Part shown: positions 1 to 9,532 of the stretch, piece after piece
How positions within the stretch are numbered: position 1 is the stretch's first letter
Layout of the letters: the number at the start of each line of letters is the position of its first letter
From: Pelagerythrobacter marensis
GTDB lineage: Bacteria; Pseudomonadota; Alphaproteobacteria; Sphingomonadales; Sphingomonadaceae
NCBI RefSeq assembly: GCF_036700095.1
Contig: NZ_CP144918.1
Location: 2,047,001 to 2,111,000 of the forward strand
Direction: 5' to 3'
Length of the DNA stretch: 64,000 nucleotides
Program-made: the position numbers and the translations under genes
Notes under the pieces: generated by a model
Told to the model about the DNA's origin: nothing
The model's input: the letters and a program-made list of their open reading frames with translations, nothing else
The model's database searches: none

Positions 1-144
1 GCCGAGGTGGAAGTTCGCAAGGTCGGCTTCGAACGTTTCGTGGAGGTGTTCGCGCAGCGTCAGTCGCTTCTCTACGGCCTGCTCGCGGTCTTCATGTCGG
101 TCGGGACCGGCTGGATTGCCGGGCGGCTCTTCGCAATGATCTGA
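1..144 (+). CDS. C-terminal end of a membrane protein, possibly TIGR02186-like (5' end outside window)
   Basis: Only the last 47 codons are present, ending in TGA. The visible peptide has a basic/acidic stretch (EVRKVGFERFVEVFAQ) and then one hydrophobic helix (LLYGLLAVFMSVGTGWIAG) that ends four to six residues before the stop, so the C-terminus lies at a membrane. This ending resembles the TIGR02186 family, which often accompanies TauE-type sulfite exporters, but the match is from memory of a short tail and is tentative. The next gene starts 103 bases downstream on the same strand. Confidence 0.5.
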   Translation, partial: AEVEVRKVGFERFVEVFAQRQSLLYGLLAVFMSVGTGWIAGRLFAMI

Positions 145-247
145 TCCGCGGCCGATCGGTCGGGCGTTCCTCGCCTGCGTTGACGCGATCTTAACCCGGC
201 GCGCGCTAGCCCCGGGGCGGGGAAAGAGCGAAGGGATCGACCGTTCC

Positions 248-2020
248 ATGACCGATTTTGGCCACGGCAACCCCGCACGGCGGCCGCCGCTCGACGCGGG
301 ATCGGCGGAGCCGCCGGGCATCGGACCCGCGCGTTCCGCAGCCACCGCCTCTCCCCCGCCGGCAAGCGCGCCATCCGCCGCCGCGACCGCGCCCTCTCCC
401 GTACGGTCCGGGAGCGAGAACGCCTCCATCCCGATCGGCGTGGTTGTCGAAGTCGCCGGTTCCGGGTCGCAGATTGCGCTCGATTCCGCGCGTCTCAACC
501 AATGCATGGCCGATGCCGATCCCTCCATCGCGCTGGCCGGCCAGGTCGGCAGCCAGATCAAGATCCGGGTCGGAAACGCCTGGCTGCTCGCCAGCGTCCG
601 CAACCAGCGGCAGGATCGCCGCGCGGGCGGGGGCATTATCGCGGACGTCGATTTTCTCGGCGAAGGCACCGAAGAAAAGCTGACCGGCCGGGTGCGCGGT
701 TTCCGCCGCGGCGTCACCCGCTATCCGGTTCCCGGTGCGAAGATCTATCCGGCCGACACGGCGGACCTCAGGCACATCTATGCCAGCGACGGACGCACCA
801 GCATCCCGATCGGGACGGTCTATCCGACCCGCGACATTCGCGCAGGCCTCTACGTCGATGCCCTGCTGGGCAAGCATTTCGCGCTGCTCGGTTCGACCGG
901 GACCGGCAAATCGACGGCGGCGGCGCTGATCCTCCATCGGATTTGCGAGGCGGCGCCCGAAGGCCACGTCGTGATGATCGATCCGCACGGCGAATACGCC
1001 AGCGCGTTCCGGCACAGCGGGCTGATCCTCGACGTGTCGAACTTGCAGCTCCCCTACTGGCTGATGAATTTCGAGGAGCACTGCGAGGCGCTGCTCAGTT
1101 CCAGCGGGAACGAGCGCCAGGTCGACATGGACATCCTGGCCAAATGCCTGCTCAAGGCCAGGTCGAAGAACCGCATGGCCGAAACGATGGGCAAGATCAC
1201 CGTCGATTCGCCGATCCCCTATCTCCTGTCGGATCTCGCGGCGGAGCTGCAGAACGAAATGGGCCGGCTGGACAAGGCGACGTCTTCCGCCCCCTATATG
1301 CGGATCAAGACCAAGCTGGAGGAATTGCGGGCCGATCCGCGCTATCAATTCATGTTCTCGGGCATGCTGGTCGGCGACACGATGGCCGAGTTCATCGGCA
1401 AGATCTTCCGCATGCCGGGGCAGGGCAAGCCCATTTCGATCATCGACGTGTCGGGCGTGCCGTCGGACATCACCGCCACCGTGGTCGCGGTTCTGAGCCG
1501 GCTGGTGTTCGATTTCGCGATCTGGGGACGCGACGAACAGGCCCGGCCGATCCTGCTCGTCTGCGAGGAGGCGCACAGATACGTCCCGAACGAGGCCAAC
1601 GCCGATGGTTCGTCGGTGGGCGACATCCTGGGCCGCATCGCCAAGGAAGGGCGCAAATACGGCATCAGCCTGGGCCTGATCACCCAGCGCCCGTCCGACC
1701 TGGCCGAAGGCGTGCTGTCGCAATGCGGCACGATCATCTCGATGCGGCTCAACAACGACCGCGATCAGGCCTTTGTCAAGGCGGCGATGCCCGAGGGCGC
1801 GCGCGGCTTTCTCGATTCGATCCCCGCGCTGCGCAACCGCGAATGCATCATTTGTGGGGAGGGCGTGGCGATCCCGATGCGGGTGAATTTCGACACGCTC
1901 GAGGAAAGCAAGCGCCCGGCCTCGGCAGATCCGAGCTTTGTCGAACTGTGGAACCAGGCCGGCGGCGAGGAAGAGGCGGTGCAGCGCGTCGTCCGCCGCT
2001 GGCGTTCGCAGGGGCGCTGA
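248..2020 (+). CDS. HerA-like/DUF87 P-loop ATPase
   Basis: A 590-residue protein of the HerA-FtsK superfamily. The first ~55 residues are low-complexity (Pro/Ala rich) and probably disordered. A small beta-barrel-like region at ~60-180 is followed by Walker A (GSTGTGKST, ~216-224), a DPHGEY motif shortly after, and Walker B with catalytic acids (ILLVCEEAHR, ~435-444). A sensor-like ITQRPSDL follows at ~475-482. HerA family proteins are hexameric DNA translocases; archaeal ones act with the NurA nuclease. I see no NurA-like neighbour, so partner and DNA role are inferred only. The gene stands alone: the divergent-side gene is a fragment, and queE is convergent 12 bases downstream of its stop. 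Confidence 0.85.
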   Translation: MTDFGHGNPARRPPLDAGSAEPPGIGPARSAATASPPPASAPSAAATAPSPVRSGSENASIPIGVVVEVAGSGSQIALDSARLNQCMADADPSIALAGQVGSQIKIRVGNAWLLASVRNQRQDRRAGGGIIADVDFLGEGTEEKLTGRVRGFRRGVTRYPVPGAKIYPADTADLRHIYASDGRTSIPIGTVYPTRDIRAGLYVDALLGKHFALLGSTGTGKSTAAALILHRICEAAPEGHVVMIDPHGEYASAFRHSGLILDVSNLQLPYWLMNFEEHCEALLSSSGNERQVDMDILAKCLLKARSKNRMAETMGKITVDSPIPYLLSDLAAELQNEMGRLDKATSSAPYMRIKTKLEELRADPRYQFMFSGMLVGDTMAEFIGKIFRMPGQGKPISIIDVSGVPSDITATVVAVLSRLVFDFAIWGRDEQARPILLVCEEAHRYVPNEANADGSSVGDILGRIAKEGRKYGISLGLITQRPSDLAEGVLSQCGTIISMRLNNDRDQAFVKAAMPEGARGFLDSIPALRNRECIICGEGVAIPMRVNFDTLEESKRPASADPSFVELWNQAGGEEEAVQRVVRRWRSQGR

Positions 2021-2032
2021 ACCCATCCGCGA

Positions 2033-2767
2033 TCACGTCCCGCGCATATCGCCGTAGAGGTGGATATGCAGCCGGTCGCTCATGCGAAACCCATGTTCCA
2101 GGCACAGCGGCGCGAGCCATTCCTCGCGCGCGCGCAATGTGGCGCTGTCGGTCCCCTCGGGCATCAGGAATACGTGGCCGGGGCGAAAGCGGTATCGCGC
2201 CTGTAACGCCAGCACCTCGTCCACGTCCCCGGGCGTGGCGATCACGAATTTGAAGAACGCCCGCGGATCGGTCGCGTAGGCGTCGAGCCGTTCGGGCAGG
2301 AGCGCCAGTTCGGCAGGGTTGCCGCTGTGCGCCAGCTTGGGGCTGACGTTGTACTGGTCGATCCGCACGTCCAGCCGGGGCGGCGCGGCGACGGTGCCGT
2401 TGGTTTCGATCTCGACCGTCATGTCGGGCAGGCGTTCGAGCAGCGCCGCCAGCGCGCCTGCCTGTAACAGCGGCTCTCCGCCGGTGATGACGAGGCGGTT
2501 CTGGCCCAGCGCCGCGATCCGCTGCGCAACCTCGTCCTCGCCCAGCGCGATCTGGTTGGCCTTGCGCGCGAAAGTTTCGCCCGAGCGGTGCGGGCGGTTG
2601 TCACCTTCGAAATGCCAGGTGTAGGCCGTGTCGCACCACTGGCAGGCGAGGTTGCAGCGCGAAAGGCGCAGGAACGCGACCGGCATTCCCGCGCTCGGCC
2701 CTTCGCCCTGGAGCGAGGCGAAGATTTCCGGCTCGCCGGGAGCCTGGGTGGCGAGAGTTAGCGGCAT
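2033..2767 (-). CDS. queE: 7-carboxy-7-deazaguanine synthase (radical SAM)
   Basis: A 244-residue radical SAM enzyme that converts 6-carboxytetrahydropterin to 7-carboxy-7-deazaguanine in queuosine synthesis. Near the N-terminus it has EIFASLQGEGPSAG (substrate-loop signature of QueE) and the cluster-binding CNLACQWC, the CX3CX2C spacing typical of this family. ITGGEPLL follows as the SAM-binding GGEP. I place the start at the ATG at 2767 (MPLTLATQ). The frame stays open upstream to 2878, but that extension is only translated repeat sequence. It lies downstream of valS on the same strand, with a repeat element between them. Confidence 0.9.
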   Translation of the reverse strand: MPLTLATQAPGEPEIFASLQGEGPSAGMPVAFLRLSRCNLACQWCDTAYTWHFEGDNRPHRSGETFARKANQIALGEDEVAQRIAALGQNRLVITGGEPLLQAGALAALLERLPDMTVEIETNGTVAAPPRLDVRIDQYNVSPKLAHSGNPAELALLPERLDAYATDPRAFFKFVIATPGDVDEVLALQARYRFRPGHVFLMPEGTDSATLRAREEWLAPLCLEHGFRMSDRLHIHLYGDMRGT

Positions 2768-2806
2768 CACTTCCGATCCATTGCACAAACGAGCGATGCA
2801 GGAAAA

Positions 2807-2899
2807 TCCTCTCCCGTCGGGGGAGGCGGCTGGCGCAGCGCCTGCCAAGCCCCCTCCGTCAGCCCTTCGGGCTGCCACCTCCCCCGGAGGGGGAGGATC
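2807..2899. repeat. GC-rich palindromic repeat, copy 1 (valS-queE spacer)
   Basis: The copy starts ATCCTCTCCC and ends GGGGGAGGAT, so its ends are inverted repeats. The interior includes GCGCCTGCC, CCCCCTCCGTCAGC and CACCTCCCCCGGAGG. The right two thirds match the copy inside valS (about 4102-4217) almost base for base. It fills the whole gap between the valS stop and the queE start and has no stop codon in the queE frame. No other copy of this type is visible in the window. Confidence 0.85.
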
Positions 2900-2900
2900 G

Positions 2901-5726
2901 TTAGCCCAGCCGTGCCAGCGCCGCTTTCAGGCGTTCCGCCTCGGCCGAATGATGCGCGTAATCGGCACGTGCCTTCTCGACCGCCTCGGGCTTGGCCCGT
3001 TCGACGAAATTGGCGTTGTTCAGCCGGCCTTCGAGGGCCTTCGCCTCTTTCTCCGCCGCGGCGAGCGCCTTGGCGAGGCGCGCCTTTTCCGCGGCAATGT
3101 CGATCAGCCCCTCCAGCGGGATGACCAGCGCATCGCCGCCGGCACCGACCTGCAGCGCGGCCCCGTCGGGGGCGGGCTCGGTGCGGATGGCCGAGAGGCG
3201 GGCCACCCGTTCCAGCGCGGCGGCATTGCCCGACAGGACCTTGCCCGCCACGTCGGACGGGGCGGGCAGCCAGGCCTCCAGCTTCGCGCCCGGAGCGATG
3301 CCGACCTCGTTCCTGGCCCCGCGCAAGTTGCGCGTCAGCTCGATCAGCCATTCGACTTCGGCCTTGGCCGCGGGGTCCACGGCGGCTTCAGGCCGGGGCC
3401 ATTGCGCGACGATCAATTCGTAGGGGCGATCGTCCTGCGCATGCCACAGCTCTTCGGTGATGAAGGGCATGAACGGGTGCAGCATGACGAGGATCTGGTC
3501 GAGCACCCACCCGGCGACGGCGCGCGTTTCCTCGTCGATCTGCCCCTTGATCAGTTCCAGATACCAGTCGCAGAACGTGTCCCAGACGAAGTGGTAGATC
3601 GCGCTCGCCGCAGCATCGAAACGCAGGTCGGCCATCGCCTTGTCGAGCAGGCGAAGCGTTTCGACCACTTCGCCCACGATCCAGCGGTTGACCGCGCTGG
3701 TCGCGGGCGGCGCGGCCAGCGTCGTGCTGCCGCCGATGCCGTTGGCCTGGCAGAACCGGGCCGCGTTCCACAGCTTGGTGGCGAAGTTGCGATACCCCTC
3801 CACCCGGCTTTCATCCATCTTGATGTCGCGGCCCTGGCTTTCCATCGCCGCCATGAAGAACCGCAGCGCATCGGCGCCGTAGCGGTCGATCAGGTCCAGC
3901 GGATCGACCGTATTGCCCTTCGACTTGGACATCTTCGACCCGTCCGCCGCGCGCACGAGGCCGTGGAGGTAGAGCCGCTTCCACGGCGCCTCGCCCAGGA
4001 AATGAATCCCCTGCATCGCCATGCGCGCATCCCAGAAGAACAAGATGTCGAAGCCGGAAATCAGCAGGTCGTTCGGATAGTGCTTCTTGAGCAGCGAACG
4101 TTCCTCCCCCTTTGGGGGAGGGGGACCGCCGGAGGCGGTGGAGGGGGATGGTGCTGCGCCTGCCGCGCCCCCTCCGTCAGCGCTGCGCGCTGTCACCTCC
4201 CCCGGAGGGGGAGGATTTTCGTCGCACGGCCAGCCGAGCGTGGCGAAGGGCCAGAGGGCGGAGGAGAACCAGGTGTCGAGGACGTCTTCGTCGCGGGTGA
4301 GCGACACGCCTGTGCCGGCCTGCGCCTGGGCCTCGTCTTCGCTCATCGCGACATAGGCCTTGCCATCGGCATCGTACCACGCCGGAATCCGGTGCCCCCA
4401 CCAAAGCTGGCGGCTGACGCACCAGGGCTGGATGTTTTCCATCCAGTTGAAGAACGTCTTTTCCCAGCTTTTGGGGACGATCTCGATCTTGCCCGAACGC
4501 ACGGCCTCGATCGGCGCCTGCGCCAGCTTTTCGGCGTCGACGTACCACTGGTCGGTCAGCCAGGGTTCGATCACCACGCCGCCGCGGTCGCCAAAGGGGG
4601 TGGCGATCACGCGCGGTTCGGCATCGTGTTCGACCGGGTTGCCGTCCTTGTCCTTCGCGACATGCGGGATCAGGCAGCCGAGTTCCTTCAGCCGCGCGAC
4701 GACCAGTTCGCGCGCGCCGTCCTCCCCGTCCTTGCGGAAGCGGTGGAGGCCGATGAATTCGTCGGGCACGAGGCCGTCGGCGGTCTGGCACACGTTGCCT
4801 TCGGCATCGAGCATGTTGAGCATGTCCGCCGGGGCGATTCCGGCGCGCTTGCCGACTTCGAAGTCGTTGAAATCGTGCCCCGGCGTGATCTTGACTGCGC
4901 CGCTGCTCAGTTCGGGATCGGCATGTTCGTCCGCCACCACGGGCACGCGGCGGCCGGTGATCGGCAGGATCACATGCTTGCCGACGACGCTCCGGTAGCG
5001 CTCGTCGTCCGGGTGAACCGCCACCGCCATGTCGGCCAGCATCGTTTCGGGGCGCGTCGTGGCGACTTCGATATAGTCCTGCCCGCTGTCCAGCGTGACG
5101 CCGTCGGCCAGCGGATAGCGGAAGTGCCAGAAATGGCCCTTCACGTCCTGCGTTTCGACCTCGAGATCGCTGATCGCGGTCTTGAGCTTCGGGTCCCAGT
5201 TCACCAGCCGCTTGTCGCGGTAGATCAGGCCTTCGTTATACAGGTCGACGAAGACCTTGGTCACCGCGCGAGAGAACTCGGGGCTCATGGTGAATTGTTC
5301 GCGGCTCCAGTCCATCGAACAGCCCAGGCGGCGCAGCTGGCGGGTGATCGTACCGCCGCTTTCCTCTTTCCACTCCCAGACCTTCTTCACGAAATCTTCG
5401 CGAGAATAATTGGTCCGCTTGTCCTGCCGCGCCTCCAGCTGGCGTTCGACCACCATCTGCGTCGCGATGCCGGCGTGGTCGGTGCCGACGACCCACAGCG
5501 CATCCTTGCCGCGCAGCCGCTCGTACCGCACGACGATATCCTGCAGCGTGTTGTCGAGCGCGTGCCCGATATGCAGGCTGCCGGTGACGTTGGGCGGCGG
5601 GTTCACGATCGTGAAGGGCGCCGCCTCGGGCCGTTCGGGACGGAACAGCCCGCCCGTTTCCCAGTGCGCGTACCAGCGCGCCTCGATTTCGGCCGGGTCG
5701 AATGTCTTGGGAAGCTCTGTGCTCAT
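2901..5726 (-). CDS. valS: Valyl-tRNA synthetase with an in-frame repeat insertion
   Basis: A 941-residue class I aminoacyl-tRNA synthetase that charges tRNA-Val. It has HIGH (SLHIGHALD, ~52-55), the CP1 editing region, the [12 protein letters not shown] core motif, KMSKSKGN (~596-603), an anticodon-binding domain and a C-terminal coiled coil (~875-941) ending ARLG. The start MSTELPKTF at 5726 fits family N-termini. Between TLGWP and the conserved [16 protein letters not shown] there is an extra stretch of about 39 residues, ~504-542, rich in Pro, Gly and Ala. It is translated from a palindromic repeat with no frameshift. All catalytic motifs are intact, so the enzyme is presumably functional, and it is likely the only ValS. 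It diverges from the Mla operon, 94 bases away. Confidence 0.95.
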   Translation of the reverse strand: MSTELPKTFDPAEIEARWYAHWETGGLFRPERPEAAPFTIVNPPPNVTGSLHIGHALDNTLQDIVVRYERLRGKDALWVVGTDHAGIATQMVVERQLEARQDKRTNYSREDFVKKVWEWKEESGGTITRQLRRLGCSMDWSREQFTMSPEFSRAVTKVFVDLYNEGLIYRDKRLVNWDPKLKTAISDLEVETQDVKGHFWHFRYPLADGVTLDSGQDYIEVATTRPETMLADMAVAVHPDDERYRSVVGKHVILPITGRRVPVVADEHADPELSSGAVKITPGHDFNDFEVGKRAGIAPADMLNMLDAEGNVCQTADGLVPDEFIGLHRFRKDGEDGARELVVARLKELGCLIPHVAKDKDGNPVEHDAEPRVIATPFGDRGGVVIEPWLTDQWYVDAEKLAQAPIEAVRSGKIEIVPKSWEKTFFNWMENIQPWCVSRQLWWGHRIPAWYDADGKAYVAMSEDEAQAQAGTGVSLTRDEDVLDTWFSSALWPFATLGWPCDENPPPPGEVTARSADGGGAAGAAPSPSTASGGPPPPKGEERSLLKKHYPNDLLISGFDILFFWDARMAMQGIHFLGEAPWKRLYLHGLVRAADGSKMSKSKGNTVDPLDLIDRYGADALRFFMAAMESQGRDIKMDESRVEGYRNFATKLWNAARFCQANGIGGSTTLAAPPATSAVNRWIVGEVVETLRLLDKAMADLRFDAAASAIYHFVWDTFCDWYLELIKGQIDEETRAVAGWVLDQILVMLHPFMPFITEELWHAQDDRPYELIVAQWPRPEAAVDPAAKAEVEWLIELTRNLRGARNEVGIAPGAKLEAWLPAPSDVAGKVLSGNAAALERVARLSAIRTEPAPDGAALQVGAGGDALVIPLEGLIDIAAEKARLAKALAAAEKEAKALEGRLNNANFVERAKPEAVEKARADYAHHSAEAERLKAALARLG
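4102..4217. repeat. GC-rich palindromic repeat, copy 2, inserted in frame inside valS
   Basis: The copy begins CCTCCCCCTTTGGGGGAGG and ends ACCTCCCCCGGAGGGGGAGGAT. The segment from GCGCCTGCC to the right end matches copy 1 at 2807-2899 nearly exactly. On the valS strand it reads [22 protein letters not shown] and then PPPPKGEE, with no stop; copy 1 gives a matching GEV-AARRADGGG-LAGAAP in the queE frame. About 117 bases, a multiple of three, separate the conserved GWP and YPND parts of ValS. Confidence 0.9.
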
Positions 5727-5820
5727 ATGGCTGCGGCCTTTGCCAGCGGGTGCGCTGCGGCGCAACACGTCACGAATGTGCGCTTGTAGTGGCGCGCGTT
5801 TCCCCGCATAGATCAAGGCG

Positions 5821-6933
5821 ATGCAGGAAGGGGCGTTCTTCGAGGTCGAGGAAACGGGCGGCAACGGCGCGCGCCTCGTTCTTTCAGGGCCCTATCTTGT
5901 CTCCACGATCGGGGCGGTGGACCAGGCCCTGCGCGATATCGACCGCGATCTGAGCGCGATCGATCTTTCGAACGTAAGCGAAATCGACACTGTCGGCGCG
6001 TGGATCGCCAGCAGCCTCGCCGCGCGCCACGATGCGGAAATCACCGGCGCCAGCGAACGCGCGCAACGCCTGCTGAAGGCGGTCGGGCAGATCGGCGAAG
6101 GGGCCGATGTCCGGCCCGAGCGCCTTCCCGTATATCTCCGGGTGCCGGATGAAGTCGGCGCGCTGGTGCGCGATTTCGGGCGGGGGTTCGTCGGCATAGT
6201 CGGCTTCCTCGGCCAGATCCTGGTTTCCGGGGCCAGCCTGGTTCGCCATCCTTCGCGCTTTCGCGGGCGCGCGCTGGTGCGCCAGATGGAGCTGGTGGGC
6301 GTGTCCTCGTTGCCGATCATCGGGCTGATGAGCTTCCTGATCGGTATCGTCATCGCCCAGCAGGGGGCGGTGCAGCTGGCGCAGTTCGGGGCCGAAACGC
6401 TGACGATCAACCTGGTAGGCCGGATCACCTTGCGCGAACTGGGCGTGCTGATGACCGCGATCATGGTCGCGGGCCGGTCGGGCAGCGCCTTCGCCGCGCA
6501 GCTCGGCACGATGAAGCTGACCGAGGAAGTCGATGCCATGCGCACGATCGGCATCTCCCCGATCGAGGCGCTGGTGATCCCGCGCATCCTCGCCGCCGTG
6601 CTGATGATGCCGCTGCTCGGGTTCTTCGCATCGTGTATCGCGATCGTCGGCGGAGCGGTGATCGGGGATGTCATGCTGGGCATCCCGTTCTTCACGTTTC
6701 TCAGCCGGATTCAGGAAGTCGTGCCGCTCTACGACCTCTACGTCGGCCTCGCCAAGGCGCCCGTCTTTGGGCTCATCGTGGCGCTGACCGGATGCTATCA
6801 GGGGCTGCAGGTTCAGGGCAATTCGGAACAGGTCGGCCTCAAGACGACCAAGGCCGTGGTCCAGGCGATCTTCATGGTCATCGTGCTCGATGCCTTCTTC
6901 GCGGTGTTCTTTACCGAGATCGGATGGGGATGA
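5821..6933 (+). CDS. mlaE: MlaE-family ABC transporter permease with N-terminal STAS-like domain
   Basis: A 370-residue inner-membrane permease of the MlaE family, the channel part of an MCE-type lipid transporter between inner and outer membranes. Residues 1-95 look like a STAS domain ([19 protein letters not shown] core), as in the larger alphaproteobacterial MlaE proteins. The rest has five or so hydrophobic helices and the family signature ([23 protein letters not shown]). It is first of a four-gene operon; its stop overlaps the ATPase start in ATGA. It diverges from valS. Confidence 0.92.
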   Translation: MQEGAFFEVEETGGNGARLVLSGPYLVSTIGAVDQALRDIDRDLSAIDLSNVSEIDTVGAWIASSLAARHDAEITGASERAQRLLKAVGQIGEGADVRPERLPVYLRVPDEVGALVRDFGRGFVGIVGFLGQILVSGASLVRHPSRFRGRALVRQMELVGVSSLPIIGLMSFLIGIVIAQQGAVQLAQFGAETLTINLVGRITLRELGVLMTAIMVAGRSGSAFAAQLGTMKLTEEVDAMRTIGISPIEALVIPRILAAVLMMPLLGFFASCIAIVGGAVIGDVMLGIPFFTFLSRIQEVVPLYDLYVGLAKAPVFGLIVALTGCYQGLQVQGNSEQVGLKTTKAVVQAIFMVIVLDAFFAVFFTEIGWG

Positions 6934-7796
6934 GCGAAGAGGAAAGCGAACGCGAGACGAAGGGGCTCGGCCGTTACGAACGGTTCCGCGGCGACCACCC
7001 GATCGTCGTGGAAGGGCTGGTGAACCGCTTCGGCGACCAGACGATTCATGAGGATCTGTCGCTCACCGTCAACCGGGGGGAAATTCTCGGCGTGGTCGGC
7101 GGGTCGGGCACCGGCAAGTCGGTGCTGATGCGCTCGATCATCGGGTTGCAGACGCCGAACGCGGGCCAGATCGAGGTGTTCGGGCGGTCGATCACCGATG
7201 CCGAGCCGGACGAGAACCTCGGCCTGCGCAACCGCTGGGGCGTGCTGTTCCAGGGCGGCGCGCTGTTTTCGACCCTGACGGTGGGCGAGAATGTGGAGGT
7301 GCCGCTCAAGCAGTTCTATCCCGATATCCAGCCGCAACTGCTGCACGAGATCGCCCGCTACAAGGTCGTGATGTCGGGCCTGCCGGAAGAGGCGGCGAGC
7401 AAGTATCCGTCGGAGCTTTCGGGCGGGATGAAGAAACGCGCAGGGCTGGCGCGCGCGCTCGCGCTCGATCCCGAGCTGCTGTTTCTCGACGAGCCGACCG
7501 CCGGCCTCGATCCGATCGGCGCGGCCAAGTTCGACCGCCTGACGCGCGAATTGCAGCAGACGCTGGGCCTGACCGTGTTCCTGATCACGCACGATCTCGA
7601 TACGCTGTATGAAATCTGCGACCGCGTGGCCGTGCTGGCCGATCGCCAGGTGATTGCCGTGGGCACGATCCCCGAGCTGCTCGAAACCGACCATCCGTGG
7701 ATCGACGAATACTTCAACGGCCCGCGCGGGCGCGCCGCCCGCGAGAGCAAGACGCGCGCCGAAACGATGGACAATCCCCCGGGCGACGGGGCATAG
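6930..7796 (+). CDS. mlaF: MlaF-family ABC transporter ATP-binding protein
   Basis: A 288-residue ATPase that powers the MCE lipid transporter. Walker A is GGSGTGKS (~57-64). The signature is LSGGMKKRAGLARAL (~162-176), with the GGMKKR form typical of MlaF rather than the usual GGQ, and Walker B is LLFLDEPT. The C-terminal ~25 residues are charged and probably flexible. The start ATG at 6930 overlaps the permease stop by ATGA, so translational coupling is likely. Confidence 0.93.
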   Translation: MSEEESERETKGLGRYERFRGDHPIVVEGLVNRFGDQTIHEDLSLTVNRGEILGVVGGSGTGKSVLMRSIIGLQTPNAGQIEVFGRSITDAEPDENLGLRNRWGVLFQGGALFSTLTVGENVEVPLKQFYPDIQPQLLHEIARYKVVMSGLPEEAASKYPSELSGGMKKRAGLARALALDPELLFLDEPTAGLDPIGAAKFDRLTRELQQTLGLTVFLITHDLDTLYEICDRVAVLADRQVIAVGTIPELLETDHPWIDEYFNGPRGRAARESKTRAETMDNPPGDGA

Positions 7797-7818
7797 GGGC
7801 GTGAGGTAACTTATTTCC

Positions 7819-8778
7819 ATGGAAACACGCGCAAATCACGTCTGGGTGGGGGCCGTAACGCTGGCATTGCTGGCCGCCGCGGCGCTGTTCTTCGTCTGGC
7901 TCGCCCGGCTGGGGCAGGGCGCGCAAGACGAATACGACATCTTCTTCAAACAGTCGGTGGCCGGCCTCGCCAACGGATCGCAGGTGTCCTTCGCCGGGGT
8001 GCCGGTCGGTCAGGTCAGCCAGATCGCGCTGTGGGAAACCGATCCGCAATTCGTGCGCGTGCGGGTAAAAGTGAGGGACGAGGTGCCGATCCGCGTCGGC
8101 ACGACCGCCACGATCCAGGGTTCGTTCACCGGGGTTTCGACGATCCTGCTCGACGGCGCGCGGCGCGACGCTCCTGCACTCACGTGTGAGGAAGGGCCGG
8201 GCAACACCGCCTGCCCCGAAGGCGTTCCGGTGATCCCGACCAAGCCGGGCGGGCTGGGCGAACTGCTCGCCAATGCGCCGCTGCTGCTCGAACGGCTGGC
8301 GACGCTGACCGAGCGGCTGACGATGCTGCTGTCCGACGAGAACCAGGGGGAGATCGCCGGCATTCTGCGCAATACCAACCGCATGACCGCCGACCTGGCG
8401 CAGACCGCACCGCAGGTGGAACGAACGATGGCCGAACTGCAGGTGACGCTGCGCGAATCGAGCGAGGCGCTGGATGCGTTCGAGAAAGTCATGGGATCGA
8501 CCGACCGTCTGCTGAACCAGGAAGGGCAGTCGCTCGCGACCCAGCTGCGCTCCACACTGACGTCGGCCGAGGCGGCGGCCAATGCCCTGACCGAAACGAT
8601 GGAGCAGGCGCAGCCCGCCACTCGCCAGCTCAGCGAAAGCACGCTGCCGGCGGCGGAGGCCGCGCTGGAGGATCTGCGCGCGACCAGCAAGGCGCTGCGC
8701 AACGTCACCGAGAAGATCGAAACGCAAGGCGCCGGGTCGCTGATCGGCGGGCAGAAGCTGCCCGACTACGAACCATGA
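7819..8778 (+). CDS. mlaD: MlaD-family MCE domain protein
   Basis: A 319-residue substrate-binding component. It has one N-terminal membrane helix (~11-30) and then an MCE domain (~40-118) starting FFKQSVAGLANGSQVSFAG, which in this family forms a hexameric ring that carries lipid. Residues ~150-300 form a long helical region with heptad-like Leu/Ala patterns, as in longer MCE proteins that bridge the periplasm. It lies 22 bases after the ATPase gene in the same operon. Confidence 0.92.
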   Translation: METRANHVWVGAVTLALLAAAALFFVWLARLGQGAQDEYDIFFKQSVAGLANGSQVSFAGVPVGQVSQIALWETDPQFVRVRVKVRDEVPIRVGTTATIQGSFTGVSTILLDGARRDAPALTCEEGPGNTACPEGVPVIPTKPGGLGELLANAPLLLERLATLTERLTMLLSDENQGEIAGILRNTNRMTADLAQTAPQVERTMAELQVTLRESSEALDAFEKVMGSTDRLLNQEGQSLATQLRSTLTSAEAAANALTETMEQAQPATRQLSESTLPAAEAALEDLRATSKALRNVTEKIETQGAGSLIGGQKLPDYEP

Positions 8779-8804
8779 TCGACGCCAGACTACAGGGGAA
8801 GGCC

Positions 8805-9392
8805 ATGCGCGCGACAGTCAGGACCTTTCCGGCGCTTGCGGCGCTTGCCGCGCTGGCCGGATGCGTCAGCTTCGGCAGCGAGCCGCCCGAAAGCCTGCTG
8901 ACGCTGACCCCCACCGCGGCGGCGCCGGCGGGATCGGGCGCTTCGGGCAGTGCCGCCGGCTCGCTGGCGATCCTCGTTCCCGAGGCGCCCGCGCGGCTCG
9001 ATGTCGTGCGGGTCCCGGTGCAGATCGACGGCGCCACGCTCGCCTATCTCAAGGACGCGGTCTGGGTGGACAAGCCCGCGCGTCTGTTCCGCACGCTTCT
9101 GGCCGAAACGATCCGCACGCGTTCGGGCCGGGTGGTGATCGATTCGGACGATCCGGCGCTGACGCCCAGCACCCGGTTGCGCGGCGTGCTGCGCGATTTC
9201 GGGTACGATGCGTCGTCGTCGTCAGTCGTCGTGCGCTTCGATGCGATCCGCGAGACGAGCGGCCGGGGGATCGAAACCCGCCGTTTCGAAAGTGTCGTCC
9301 CCGGCGTGGCCCCGGAAACCGCGGCCGTCGGCCCCGCGCTCAACCGCGCGGCAAACGATGTTGCCGGTCAGGTCGCGGACTGGGTGGGTTAG
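8805..9392 (+). CDS. ABC-type transport auxiliary lipoprotein (PqiC/LptE-like fold family)
   Basis: About 195 residues, with a lipoprotein signal (LAALAALAGC) whose Cys is about 20 residues from the start. Members of this auxiliary family are outer-membrane-facing lipoproteins encoded with MCE transporters. I prefer the ATG at 8805 because AGGGGAAGG lies just before it; an in-frame ATG at 8775 overlaps the mlaD stop in ATGA and would add ten residues before the signal peptide. It is the last gene of the mlaEFD operon. Confidence 0.85.
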   Translation: MRATVRTFPALAALAALAGCVSFGSEPPESLLTLTPTAAAPAGSGASGSAAGSLAILVPEAPARLDVVRVPVQIDGATLAYLKDAVWVDKPARLFRTLLAETIRTRSGRVVIDSDDPALTPSTRLRGVLRDFGYDASSSSVVVRFDAIRETSGRGIETRRFESVVPGVAPETAAVGPALNRAANDVAGQVADWVG

Positions 9393-9532
9393 GCGGTCGG
9401 TCCCCGCACCCAGGGTGCCGTTCGGCCCCTCGTTTCAACATGCACGACATCGCAGCGCTATCGGCGAGCGGGGCCGGGGCGGCGCACGCTGCCCTTTCGA
9501 TTGCCCTTCGAAGCTGCCGGGCGCCGAGTCCG

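Noticed and set aside
206..2026. A 606-codon open frame on the minus strand opposite the HerA-like gene
   Set aside because: It mirrors the plus-strand gene; the translation is His/Asp/Arg-rich without domain motifs, as expected for GC-rich shadows.
2628..5789. A 1053-codon open frame on the plus strand opposite valS
   Set aside because: The minus strand encodes a clear ValS with all motifs; the plus translation has no domain pattern.
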